Source of the DNA: Izhakiella australiensis
Lineage (GTDB): Bacteria; Pseudomonadota; Gammaproteobacteria; Enterobacterales; Enterobacteriaceae
DNA length: 64,000 nt
Assembly: GCF_002006995.1 (NCBI RefSeq)
Contig: NZ_MRUL01000002.1
Coordinates: 124,001 to 188,000 of the forward strand
Direction: 5' to 3'
The notes below the pieces were generated by a model. That model searched no databases. It saw only the letters and a list, made by a program, of their open reading frames with translations, and was not told where the DNA came from. The first letter of the stretch is position 1. Every line of letters starts with the position of its first letter. A program made the position numbers and the translations under genes. Positions 29,483 to 37,430 of this stretch are shown here, piece by piece.

Positions 29483-29502
29483 TCGCCGCTGAGCACTCGC
29501 TA

Positions 29503-29537
29503 AAAAATCCGCAGCCTGCAAAGGTGCGGATTTTTTT
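29503..29537 (+). terminator. Terminator of ydgH
   Basis: AAAAATCCGCA pairs with TGCGGATTTTT around an 11-base loop, followed by more T, 20 bases after the ydgH stop. The A-rich left arm would also let it work for the convergent gene at 29563. Confidence 0.8.
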
Positions 29538-29562
29538 ATTTCTGCAATGGGAAGATAAGCGA

Positions 29563-29979
29563 TTACAGCGCGTCAGCGGCGGCAACAATAATCGACAAGT
29601 TGTCACCACGCAGCTGCATGCTGACCGGCTTGACGTACTCAGCACGGATAATATCGATCTGCTGTTCACTGAGAGTATAAGGTAGCAGGATGTCAAAGCT
29701 GGCAATCTGCAACTGCTCCGCCAGCGTAATCAGGCGCACAATGTTTATTTCATCGCTGACCTGGGTCGAAAGCACCTGCAGCGCCAGCTCGCGCAAATCG
29801 TCCGTGCGGTTTTGCGCTTTCTTTGTCGGATTTTTCGTCACCATGCCGAAGATGGGCATAACACCGTAGATGGCGTCAACAAAACTCCAGCGTTTTTTAC
29901 ATGAGGCAGCAAGGAAATCAAGGTAGTTGATGCAGATAGGATCCCTGCTGGCGGACGAAAGCAACTTTCGGTCAGACAC
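29563..29979 (-). CDS. Uncharacterised 138-residue protein between ydgH and rstA
   Basis: I do not recognise a family. The protein is soluble, of mixed helix content, without signal peptide or membrane helix. The N terminus (SRDPICINYLDFLAASCKKRWSFVDAIYGVMPIFGM) is hydrophobic and Cys-bearing. The rest is helical with LRELALQVLSTQVSDEINIVRLITLAEQL and a C-terminal ADAL. The start is GTG at 29979, preceded by AAGGAG at good distance. In E. coli this interval holds other genes (ydgI, folM, ydgC), so it is lineage-specific. A regulatory or adaptor role is possible but unsupported. Confidence 0.7.
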   Translation of the reverse strand: MSDRKLLSSASRDPICINYLDFLAASCKKRWSFVDAIYGVMPIFGMVTKNPTKKAQNRTDDLRELALQVLSTQVSDEINIVRLITLAEQLQIASFDILLPYTLSEQQIDIIRAEYVKPVSMQLRGDNLSIIVAAADAL

Positions 29980-30207
29980 CTTAAATTCTCCTTTTAGCAG
30001 GCTAAGCTATAACAGCCCATCAGGCTAATTCCGGCGCTTATAATGGCATAGTTCCCTGCGTGTATACTATAAAATGCAAATTTTTTAGCACGGATGGTTT
30101 GTTCTGCGGCCTCTTTTTTGTTCGTATGCCCCTTTTTTTGCCGCTGTGATAGCCCTTGACGGCGGATCGGGCTAAGCTGGGCTACTTGTTATGGTATGTC
30201 AGATAAT

Positions 30208-30936
30208 ATGAATAAGATCGTATTTGTTGAAGATGATCCCGATGTGGGTCAATTAATTGCCGCTTATCTTGGCCGGCACGATATTGATGTCATTGTTGAA
30301 AGTCGCGGCGATCGCGCCGAAGAAACTATTGCGGCGAATAACCCGGACCTGGTGATGCTGGACATCATGCTGCCAGGTAAAGATGGTATGACCCTGTGCC
30401 GTGATTTAAATGCGTCGGACCGCTGGTCAGGCCCGATTGTCTTACTCACCTCGCTGGACAGTGATATGAACCATATTCTGTCGCTTGAGATGGGCGCCAA
30501 TGATTACATTCTGAAAACAACCCCGCCGGCGGTTTTGCTGGCACGTCTGCGGCTGCATTTGCGCAATGCCAGTGCGTTGCAACAGGGTGATGACGCCCCC
30601 GCCGCCCCGTCAGGACAAAAGGCGCTGCGTTTTGGCACCCTGTTTATCGATCCAATTAACCGGCAGGTCTCGCTGAATAATGAAATTATTCAGCTTTCGA
30701 CGGCTGATTTTGATCTGCTGTGGGAGCTGGCAACGCACGCCGGCAGCATTCTGAACCGCGACGCGCTGTTAAAAACCCTGCGCGGCGTTGAATACGACGG
30801 CCTGGATCGCAGCATTGACGTGGCAATATCCCGCCTGCGCAAAAAGTTGCTTGATAACGCCAATGAGCCTTATCGCATCAAAACCATCCGCAATAAAGGC
30901 TATTTGTTCGCTCCCCACGCCTGGGATACACCATGA
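30208..30936 (+). CDS. rstA: RstA response regulator (OmpR family)
   Basis: 243 residues from the ATG that matches the E. coli start; an in-frame ATG at 30196 would add four residues, and neither has a clear ribosome site. Receiver domain with acidic pair Asp9/Asp10, phosphorylated Asp52 in VMLDIMLPGKDG, Lys in ILKTTPP. A winged-helix DNA-binding domain follows (about 145-243), with RSIDVAISRLRKKL as recognition helix. RstA controls acid-shock (asr), curli and iron-related genes and is under PhoPQ in E. coli. The stop overlaps the rstB start by four bases. Confidence 0.97.
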   Translation: MNKIVFVEDDPDVGQLIAAYLGRHDIDVIVESRGDRAEETIAANNPDLVMLDIMLPGKDGMTLCRDLNASDRWSGPIVLLTSLDSDMNHILSLEMGANDYILKTTPPAVLLARLRLHLRNASALQQGDDAPAAPSGQKALRFGTLFIDPINRQVSLNNEIIQLSTADFDLLWELATHAGSILNRDALLKTLRGVEYDGLDRSIDVAISRLRKKLLDNANEPYRIKTIRNKGYLFAPHAWDTP

Positions 30937-32228
30937 GAAAGCTGTTCATTCAGTTCTATTTACTGCTGTTTGTCTGCTTTCTGGTGATGACCATGCTGGT
31001 GGGCCTGGTCTACAAATTTACCGCTGAGCGCGCCGGGCGTGAATCGATGGATGACCTGATGAAAAGTTCACTCTATCTGATGCGCAGCGAGCTGCGTGAA
31101 ATTCCGCCGCGCGACTGGAATAAAACCATTGAGAATCTCGACCTCAATCTGTCGTTCAAATTGCACATTGAACCGCTGAATAAATATCAACTGGAGGCCA
31201 GCAGCCTGAAGCGGCTGCGTAACGGCGAGATCGTCGCGCTTGATGATGAATACACCTTCATACAGCGCATTCCCCGCAGTCATTATGTGCTGGCCGTCGG
31301 CCCTATTCCCTACCTGTTTTATCTCCATGAGATGCGCATTTTCGATATCTCACTGATGTTTTTTATTGGCATATCGCTGGCGCTACCGGTGTTTATCTGG
31401 ATGCGCCCTCACTGGAAAGATTTGCTGCGCCTTGAGAAGGCCGCGCAGCGTTTCGGCCACGGCCATCTTGACGAGCGTATCCATTTCGACGCCACTTCCA
31501 GCCTGGCACGCCTCGGCGTTGCTTTTAATCAGATGGCGGATAACGTCAATACCCTGGTAAGCAGTAAAAAGCAGCTGATTGACGGTATCGCCCACGAGCT
31601 GCGTACGCCGCTGGTGCGCCTGCGTTACCGGCTGGAGATGAGCGATAACCTCAGCGAGACGGAGTTGCTGGCCCTGAATCGCGATGTCGGCCAGCTGGAA
31701 GCGCTGATCGAAGAGCTGCTGACCTACGCCCGCCTTGATCGCCCGCGCGTGGATTTGCATATTCAACGCGTCGATTTAGCCAGCTGGCTTAATGAAAAGC
31801 TGGCGGATTTTCGCCTGATTAATCCCGACTATGACATTCGCCTTGAGACGCCGCAGGGTGAAAACATCGGCATGGCCGATCCGCGCCTGATGGAGCGCGT
31901 GCTGGACAATCTGGTGAATAACGCGCTGCGCTACGCCCGGCATCAGCTGCGCGTTAGCTTGTGGTTTTATACTAATCAGGCAATTTTACAGGTAGAAGAT
32001 GACGGCCCGGGTATTCCGCCTGAGGAGCGTCAGCGCGTATTTGAACCCTTTGTACGTCTCGATCCCAGCCGCGATCGCACCACCGGCGGCTGCGGACTGG
32101 GTCTGGCTATCGTGCATTCAATCGCTCAGGCATTTGGCGGCCAGGTTATCATCGATAGCAGCATGCTGGGCGGTGCCAGCGTGCGTTTCTGCTGGCCGGT
32201 TGATCTGCCATCGCATCAAAAAAGTTAA
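30933..32228 (+). CDS. rstB: RstB sensor histidine kinase
   Basis: Inner-membrane kinase partner of RstA, 431 residues. TM1 about 7-27, a periplasmic sensor of roughly 100 residues, TM2 about 137-157, HAMP about 160-210, dimerisation/phosphoacceptor helix with His221 in GIAHELRTPLVRLR, and an ATPase domain with NLVNNALRYA (N box), EDDGPGIPPEE (G1) and GGCGLGLAIVHSI (G2). It is coupled to rstA through an ATGA overlap. An M32 carboxypeptidase gene follows after 17 bases and may be cotranscribed. Confidence 0.97.
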   Translation: MRKLFIQFYLLLFVCFLVMTMLVGLVYKFTAERAGRESMDDLMKSSLYLMRSELREIPPRDWNKTIENLDLNLSFKLHIEPLNKYQLEASSLKRLRNGEIVALDDEYTFIQRIPRSHYVLAVGPIPYLFYLHEMRIFDISLMFFIGISLALPVFIWMRPHWKDLLRLEKAAQRFGHGHLDERIHFDATSSLARLGVAFNQMADNVNTLVSSKKQLIDGIAHELRTPLVRLRYRLEMSDNLSETELLALNRDVGQLEALIEELLTYARLDRPRVDLHIQRVDLASWLNEKLADFRLINPDYDIRLETPQGENIGMADPRLMERVLDNLVNNALRYARHQLRVSLWFYTNQAILQVEDDGPGIPPEERQRVFEPFVRLDPSRDRTTGGCGLGLAIVHSIAQAFGGQVIIDSSMLGGASVRFCWPVDLPSHQKS

Positions 32229-32245
32229 CTTCTCAAGGAGATTTC

Positions 32246-33748
32246 ATGTCCAGTGCCTATACCCGCCTGACTGAGCGTTTTCAACGCCTTTCCCGTTTTA
32301 GTCACCTTTCGGCGATCGCCGGATGGGATATGATGACGATGATGTCACCGGCCGGAAGTCGGGCGCGAGGCGAAGCGCTGGCCGAGCTTGGCGTCTTGCA
32401 GCACCAAATTCTGACCAGCCGCGAAACCGGCGAGGATCTGGCGCGCGCTAAGCAAGCGTCATTATCCTCCGACGAGCTGGCGAACCTGGCGGAAATGGAG
32501 CGCGCCTGGCAGCAGGCGGTGGTGTTACCGAGCGAACTGGTGGAAGCAAAATCGGTTGCCGGTTCGCGCTGTGAGCACGCCTGGCGTAGTCAGCGTCCGG
32601 CCAATGACTGGCAGGGATTTGCCGAAAACCTGAAGGAGGTCGTCAGCCTCAGCCGGCAGGAGGCGGAAATTCGCGCGCAGAATAGCGGCGTGTCCCGCTA
32701 CGACGCCCTGCTTGATATGTATACCTGCAACCAGCTGGACAGCATTTTCGCTGATATAAAAGCCTGGCTACCGGATCTGCTGCAGCGCGTTATCGCCCGT
32801 CAGGACCAGCAACCCATCCAGCGTCCGCAGGGCCCTTTCGCCACTGAAAGCCAGCGTCAGCTGGGGCTGAGCGCGATGGCAATGCTGGGCTTTGACTTCA
32901 ATGCTGGTCGGCTGGACGTCAGCGCCCATCCCTTCTGCGGCGGCGTACCGCAGGATGTGCGCATTACCACGCGCTATGACGGGCAAAACTTTTTGTCGGC
33001 ACTGATGGGAGTCATTCACGAGACCGGACACGCCCGCTATGAGCAGAACTTGCCGTCGCAGTGGCTGGGTCAACCCATTGCCCACGCCAGATCAACGGCG
33101 ATCCACGAATCGCAGAGCCTGTTTTTTGAAATGCAGCTGGGCCGCAGCCCGGCGTTTCTGGCGCGCATTCTGCCGGAAGTCATAAACCATTTTGGTGGGC
33201 AGGATGCGTTAAATCAGCAGAACTTTATTCGCCTTGCGCAGCGCGTACAGCCAGGGTTAATCCGGGTTGATGCCGATGAAGTTAGCTATCCCGCCCATAT
33301 TATTCTGCGTTATGAAATTGAGCGGGCGCTGATTGAGGCGGAGATTGAGGTTGAAGATATTCCCGCCCTCTGGCAGGAGAAAATGCAGCAGCTGTTAGGC
33401 ATTGATACCACAGGTAATTATCGCAACGGCTGTATGCAGGACATCCACTGGACCGATGGCGCCTTCGGCTACTTTCCTACCTATACACTGGGCGCGATGT
33501 ATGCCGCTCAGCTGTTTCAGGCGCTCAGCCGGGCGCTGCCGGACGTACAGCAGCGCATTGCCAGCGGCGATCTGCAACCGGTGTTCAGCTGGCTGCAGCA
33601 GAATATCTGGCAGCACGGCAGTCGCTTTAGCACCCGCGAGCTGATTACCCGCGCCACCGGTGAGGATCTCAATCCGCGCTGGTTCCGCCAGCATCTGGAA
33701 AGCCGCTATCTGACCGACGAGTTCACCACTGGCAGAACGACCGTTTAG
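32246..33748 (+). CDS. M32 metallocarboxypeptidase
   Basis: Cytoplasmic zinc carboxypeptidase of the Taq/thermostable carboxypeptidase 1 family, 500 residues, the usual length. Active site: HETGH at 258-262 (zinc ligands His258 and His262, catalytic Glu259), then TAIHESQSLFFE supplying the third ligand Glu. The family markers DVRITTRY and ADEVSYPAHIILRYEIER are present. It removes C-terminal residues from peptides. AAGGAG lies eight bases before the start, 17 bases after rstB, so it may be transcribed with rstAB; E. coli lacks this neighbour. Confidence 0.92.
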   Translation: MSSAYTRLTERFQRLSRFSHLSAIAGWDMMTMMSPAGSRARGEALAELGVLQHQILTSRETGEDLARAKQASLSSDELANLAEMERAWQQAVVLPSELVEAKSVAGSRCEHAWRSQRPANDWQGFAENLKEVVSLSRQEAEIRAQNSGVSRYDALLDMYTCNQLDSIFADIKAWLPDLLQRVIARQDQQPIQRPQGPFATESQRQLGLSAMAMLGFDFNAGRLDVSAHPFCGGVPQDVRITTRYDGQNFLSALMGVIHETGHARYEQNLPSQWLGQPIAHARSTAIHESQSLFFEMQLGRSPAFLARILPEVINHFGGQDALNQQNFIRLAQRVQPGLIRVDADEVSYPAHIILRYEIERALIEAEIEVEDIPALWQEKMQQLLGIDTTGNYRNGCMQDIHWTDGAFGYFPTYTLGAMYAAQLFQALSRALPDVQQRIASGDLQPVFSWLQQNIWQHGSRFSTRELITRATGEDLNPRWFRQHLESRYLTDEFTTGRTTV

Positions 33749-33767
33749 TTTGTGGCGCATCACTATC

Positions 33768-33796
33768 AGAGCGGCTTAATGCCGCTCTTCTGCATT
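33768..33796 (+). terminator. Hairpin after the M32 carboxypeptidase
   Basis: An 8-bp stem AGAGCGGC/GCCGCTCT with a 5-base loop is followed by a modest T-rich tail (TCTGCATTT). It lies 20 bases after the stop. Confidence 0.6.
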
Positions 33797-33881
33797 TAAC
33801 CCCACAGCATCTGTATCAGAATCAATATTTAACGCAGGTATTTCGCTATATAATAAAAAATATAACGAACCGGAGAATGTA

Positions 33882-34934
33882 ATGAGAAAACTGACGCCGC
33901 TGCTATTGTTAGCCGCGCTACTTATGGGTTTTACCGCCAGAGCGATGGCATCACGGGTGATTACCGATCAGATCGGACGACAGGTTACTATTCCTGATAA
34001 GGTTGACCGCGTGGTGGTATTGCAGCACCAAACGCTGAATTTACTGGTACAGCTGAATGCCACCAACAAAATCGTCGGCATTCTTTCTAACTGGAAACAG
34101 GAGCTGGGCGACAGCTATGCCAGGCTGGTGCCGCAGCTGAACAACATCCCGATGCTGGGCGATCTTACCCATGTCGATGCGGAAAAGCTGGTAACGCTGC
34201 ATCCGCAAGTGGTTTTCGTCACTAACTATGCGCCGCGTGAAATGATTGACAGCATCAGCGCGCTGGGCATTCCGGTAGTCGCCATCTCGCTGCGCCACGA
34301 TGCGCCCGGCGAGCGTGACAAGCTAAACCCGACGCAGAGCGATGAGGGCAAAGCTTACGATAGCGGTCTGCGCGAAGGCATTACGCTCATTGCAGATATC
34401 GTTAATAAGCCAAAAGAAGGTAAAGCGCTGATTGATGCCGCGTTTGCAGGACGTAAACTGGTCAGTGAACGACTGGGCAACCTGCCGGACGCACAGCGCG
34501 CTCGCGCCTATATGGCTAATCCGGATCTGATTACCTACGGTTCCGGAAAATATACTGGCCTGATGATGGCCCATGCCGGCGCGCTGAACGTTGCTGCGGC
34601 GACGGTTAAGGGCTATAAACAGGTCTCAATGGAACAGGTTATCGCGTGGAATCCGCACGTTATTTTCGTGCAGAATCGCTACCCGCAGGTAGTCAAAGAG
34701 ATTGAAAGCGATCCCAAATGGCAAACTATCGATGCCGTCCGTCATCACCGCGTCTGGCTGATGCCGGACTATGCTAAAGCCTGGGGTTACCCCATGCCTG
34801 AAGCTGTAGGTTTAGGGGAGCTATGGATGGCGAAAAAACTTTATCCGCAGAAATTCGCCGATATCGATATGCAAAAGCGCGCTAACAGCTGGTATTTGCG
34901 CTTTTATCGCCACCCTTATCAGGGCATTAACTAA
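33882..34934 (+). CDS. Periplasmic metal/oxyanion-binding protein (FecB/BtuF/MolA fold, orphan)
   Basis: Helical-backbone ABC binding protein (PF01497), 350 residues. Signal peptide about 1-23 (ends ARAMASR). Features: VITDQIGRQVTIPDKVDRVVVLQHQTLNLLVQL, LGDLTHVDAEKLVTLHPQVVFV, a linking helix around 185-200, and a C-terminal lobe with VIAWNPHVIFVQNRYPQ. The family covers haem, ferric siderophores, cobalamin and, in Haemophilus MolA, molybdate/tungstate. The next gene overlaps by one base (TAATG) and encodes a ModA-like protein, so molybdate or a related anion is a reasonable guess. No permease or ATPase is nearby. GGAG precedes the start. Confidence 0.82.
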   Translation: MRKLTPLLLLAALLMGFTARAMASRVITDQIGRQVTIPDKVDRVVVLQHQTLNLLVQLNATNKIVGILSNWKQELGDSYARLVPQLNNIPMLGDLTHVDAEKLVTLHPQVVFVTNYAPREMIDSISALGIPVVAISLRHDAPGERDKLNPTQSDEGKAYDSGLREGITLIADIVNKPKEGKALIDAAFAGRKLVSERLGNLPDAQRARAYMANPDLITYGSGKYTGLMMAHAGALNVAAATVKGYKQVSMEQVIAWNPHVIFVQNRYPQVVKEIESDPKWQTIDAVRHHRVWLMPDYAKAWGYPMPEAVGLGELWMAKKLYPQKFADIDMQKRANSWYLRFYRHPYQGIN

Positions 34935-35644
34935 TGTATATCCTGGCAGCTGGCAGTCTGAAGTCGGTCTGGCCGCGTCTTATGGCCCGCTGGCCACAGG
35001 CCGCAACGATACAACAAACCCACTTTGGTCCGGCGGGATTGCTGTGCGAAGCCATCACCGCTGGCAGACGCTGCGACCTGTTTGCTTCGGCTAATCAGGC
35101 GCATCCGCAAAGCCTGCTGGCTGCCGGGATTGCCCATAAAATCATGCCCTTTGCGACCAACAGCCTGTGCCTTACCGTTCGCGCTGAACGCTGTGATGAG
35201 GATGACAACTGGCTGACGCTGCTGCGCCGTACCGACCTGCGCCTGGCAACCTCTACCGCAGGCTGCGACCCTTCCGGCGATTACAGCCTGAGTCTGTTTA
35301 GCCGTATCGCCCGCGACGACCCGTCGCTGGGGGCGCAGCTATTAAGTCGGGCCATGCCGCTGGTTGGCGGCCGGGACAGTCTGCCGGTTCCAGCCGGTCA
35401 GCTGGCCGCAGGCTGGCTACTGGAGCAGGATTTCGCTGATATGTTTATCGGTTATGCCAGCTACAGGCCACAGCTCGAACAACTGCCGTCGCTGCGGGTT
35501 TTTACTATTCCGCCGCACTATAATCCTCAGGCCATCTATACCCTGGCGCTGCTTAATCCAGCCGCCGGAGAGCTGGCTCGCTACCTTTGCTCCGCGGATG
35601 CAGCAGACGTCCTGACTGCATCCGGCTTTAACGCCGACGTTTAG
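34934..35644 (+). CDS. ModA-like substrate-binding protein without signal peptide
   Basis: 236 residues of the type-II periplasmic-binding fold, molybdate-binding subgroup (PF13531-like). Visible: YILAAGSLKSVWPRLM at the N terminus, GPAGLLCEAITAGRRCDLFASANQAHP, and FATNSLCLTV. In ModA the corresponding AASS/ADQ segments bind the oxyanion; here AAGSLK and SANQ stand in their place. The protein starts directly at the first strand, with no secretion signal, so it should stay in the cytoplasm unless exported otherwise. Its ATG overlaps the stop of the preceding gene (TAATG), implying coupled translation. A role as cytoplasmic anion carrier or sensor is conjecture. Confidence 0.75.
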   Translation: MYILAAGSLKSVWPRLMARWPQAATIQQTHFGPAGLLCEAITAGRRCDLFASANQAHPQSLLAAGIAHKIMPFATNSLCLTVRAERCDEDDNWLTLLRRTDLRLATSTAGCDPSGDYSLSLFSRIARDDPSLGAQLLSRAMPLVGGRDSLPVPAGQLAAGWLLEQDFADMFIGYASYRPQLEQLPSLRVFTIPPHYNPQAIYTLALLNPAAGELARYLCSADAADVLTASGFNADV

Positions 35645-35730
35645 CCCGCTTGCCGATAGCCAACGACCTGATTTCGGCTCAGGTAAGCCCCCTTTCCTGA
35701 GCGCCGTTTTTTTACTTTTACCGGCGTTTG

Positions 35731-35744
35731 TACAATCCGTTACA
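35731..35744. promoter_or_regulatory. RstA-box-like site upstream of asr
   Basis: TACAATCCGTTACA agrees with the reported RstA box TACAT-N-T-N-GTTACA at 10 of 12 fixed bases, with both TACA ends intact. A plausible -10 (TATATT, 35787-35792) follows, placing the box near -60 of an asr transcript. RstA activates asr directly in E. coli, and rstAB lies about 5 kb upstream here. Confidence 0.65.
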
Positions 35745-35848
35745 CACCGATACCAATCACTCACGGAAGCGCCCCTCAGCTTTGCATATATTGACCTTAC
35801 CGGCCCCGCAGTGGGCTGCTAAATGAAATGAAACTTGAGGGTTTTTTA

Positions 35849-36289
35849 ATGAAAAAATTATTTGCTCTGGTTGTAGCCGCTGCCATGGGTCTGTCATCAG
35901 TCGCTTTCGCCGCTGATACTACCGCTGCCCCGGCATCGTCAACAACTGCTACCACTGCGGCTCCGGCTAAAGTTGCAGCTAAAAAACACGTGAAGCATAA
36001 AAAAGCCGCTGCTCAGAAAGCGCAGGCTGCTAAAAAGCATCACAAAAAAGTAGCGAAGAAAAAAGCCACTGAGCAGAAAGCTCAGGCTGCCAAGAAACAC
36101 GTGAAGCATAAAAAAGCGGTAGCCCAGAAGGCCCAGGCTGCTAAAAAACACGTTAAGCACAAAAAAGCCGCCGCTCAGAAAGCCCAGGCTGCCAAAAAAC
36201 ACGTAAAGCATAAAAAAGCCGTAGCTCAGAAAGCCCAGGCTGCTAAAAAACACCACAAAAAAGTAGCTAAAAAATCAGCTGCTAAATAA
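35849..36289 (+). CDS. asr: Acid shock protein Asr
   Basis: Periplasmic, very basic, intrinsically disordered protein of 146 residues that protects envelope proteins at low pH. Signal peptide about 1-22 (ends SSVAFAAD), a Thr/Ala-rich stretch, then Lys/His/Ala/Gln repeats: the core QKAQAAKKH occurs five times, mostly in a 17-residue unit followed by VKHKKA. No Cys or Trp. The start at 35849 (TTGAGG upstream, signal peptide directly after) is preferred over the in-frame ATG at 35828. Repeats extend the protein relative to E. coli Asr (about 100 residues). Likely controlled by RstAB; ydgU lies downstream of its terminator. Confidence 0.95.
   Translation: MKKLFALVVAAAMGLSSVAFAADTTAAPASSTTATTAAPAKVAAKKHVKHKKAAAQKAQAAKKHHKKVAKKKATEQKAQAAKKHVKHKKAVAQKAQAAKKHVKHKKAAAQKAQAAKKHVKHKKAVAQKAQAAKKHHKKVAKKSAAK
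36002..36266 (+). repeat. In-frame tandem repeats within asr
   Basis: Four to five copies of a 51-base unit encode the [15 protein letters not shown] block, with near-identical DNA (for example CAGAAAGC(G/C)CAGGC). Variants replace VKH by HKKV or add KKATE. Such tracts can gain or lose copies by recombination, which would change protein length. Confidence 0.8.
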
Positions 36290-36330
36290 TGTGGACGGGA
36301 AAGCATCCCGTACTGAATGAATTAAATCTG

Positions 36331-36360
36331 ACACCCGGACCCGTCCGGGTGTTTCTTTAG
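36331..36360 (+). terminator. Terminator between asr and ydgU
   Basis: ACACCCGGAC pairs perfectly with GTCCGGGTGT around a CC pair, followed by TTCTTTAG. It lies 41 bases after the asr stop and just before the small gene ydgU, so it probably limits read-through into ydgU. Confidence 0.8.
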
Positions 36361-36371
36361 TGGAGTGCCGG

Positions 36372-36455
36372 ATGATGCTGCGTCGCTACTTATTTGAAAT
36401 CATCTTCGCCGTGATGATTATCTGCGGTGTTCTGGCTGCCAGCTTCTATTTCTAA
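36372..36455 (+). CDS. ydgU: YdgU-like 27-residue membrane protein
   Basis: A short frame with codons M-M-L-R-R-Y-L-F-E-I and onward to S-F-Y-F, then TAA. Basic N terminus (Arg4, Arg5), one hydrophobic helix (about residues 7-26) and an aromatic C end. Length, composition and position just after asr match E. coli YdgU, a 27-residue inner-membrane protein induced by acid with asr. GGAG stands six bases before the first ATG; the second ATG is equally possible. It has no separate obvious promoter, so expression probably depends on passing the asr terminator. Function unknown. Confidence 0.8.
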   Translation: MMLRRYLFEIIFAVMIICGVLAASFYF

Positions 36456-36573
36456 TCGTTTTTACCGGTTTGTTTATCAACCTGATCTCCCCTTTTTATC
36501 GCTGTACGGCTATAGTTATAACCGTATTTGCCGTAACAAATTATTCTTATAATTTCTCCTGTCTGAGAGATGT

Positions 36574-37386
36574 ATGCGCATACTGGCTGTGATTTTTGTA
36601 AGTTGTCTGACTTTTTCACACTGCTGTTGGGCGGACCGCGACACCCAACGTGAAGACGCAAACAAGACGCTGTTTTTTGGTCACGACCAACGACTCCCGG
36701 TCAAAGCGGTAACCAGCGTTCCCTGGGATGCTATCGGCCAGTTGGAAACGGAGAGCGGTAATTTATGTACTGCGACCTTAATCTCCGCGCATCTGGCGCT
36801 CACTGCGGGCCATTGCCTGGTGGCGCCGCCTGACGGCAAGATTGATAAGGCCATCGCGCTGCGCTTTATCTCCGGTCGTAAGGGCTGGCGCTACGAAATT
36901 CACGATATTGAAACCCGGGTGGATCCGGCCCTCGGCAAAAAACTAAAAGCTGACGGTGACGGCTGGATCGTTCCCTCTGCCGCCGCGCCCTTTGATTACG
37001 GGCTGATTATTCTGCGCAATCCCCCCTCTGGCATAACGCCGGTTCCCCTGTTCGACGGCACGCGCGAGGCGCTATCAGAAGCGTTGAAGGCCGATGGACG
37101 CAAGGTAACTCAGGCAGGATATCCGGAAGACCATCTCGACACCCTGTACGCTCACAGCGACTGCCTGATAACCGGCTGGGCGCAGAAAAATGTGCTGTCG
37201 CATCAGTGCGACACGCTACCGGGCGATAGCGGCTCGCCGATGCTGCTAAACGTTGATGGCGACTGGCAAATTATCGGTATTCAGAGCTCAGCGCCGGCCG
37301 CCGCCGACCGCTATCGCGCCGATAACCGCGCCATCGCGGTAACGGCCTTTCGCGATAATTTACAGCAGCTCGCCGCAGAAGAATAA
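36574..37386 (+). CDS. ydgD: YdgD, trypsin-like periplasmic serine protease
   Basis: 270 residues with a signal peptide (about 1-20, ends CCWAD). Chymotrypsin-fold catalytic triad: His80 in LTAGHC, Asp141 in FDYGLIIL, Ser219 in [10 protein letters not shown], with paired cysteines (65/81 and 197/212) likely disulphide-bonded. Homologous to E. coli YdgD, and the asr-ydgU-ydgD order is conserved, suggesting a link to acid-exposed envelope. E. coli Asr is processed after export, so YdgD is a conceivable maturase; this is inference from position only. Confidence 0.92.
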   Translation: MRILAVIFVSCLTFSHCCWADRDTQREDANKTLFFGHDQRLPVKAVTSVPWDAIGQLETESGNLCTATLISAHLALTAGHCLVAPPDGKIDKAIALRFISGRKGWRYEIHDIETRVDPALGKKLKADGDGWIVPSAAAPFDYGLIILRNPPSGITPVPLFDGTREALSEALKADGRKVTQAGYPEDHLDTLYAHSDCLITGWAQKNVLSHQCDTLPGDSGSPMLLNVDGDWQIIGIQSSAPAAADRYRADNRAIAVTAFRDNLQQLAAEE

Positions 37387-37399
37387 GCGCCGACTAAGG

Positions 37400-37430
37400 C
37401 GGCTCCGCTGCTATACGGAGCCGTTTTCGT
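37400..37430 (+). terminator. Terminator after ydgD
   Basis: An 8-bp stem CGGCTCCG/CGGAGCCG with an 8-base loop is followed by TTTTCGTT, 13 bases after the ydgD stop and immediately before the convergent hrpA stop. Confidence 0.75.

Noticed and set aside
36002-36266. Could the regular repeats be a CRISPR array?
   Set aside because: They are in-frame codon repeats of asr with no unique spacers and a coding explanation.
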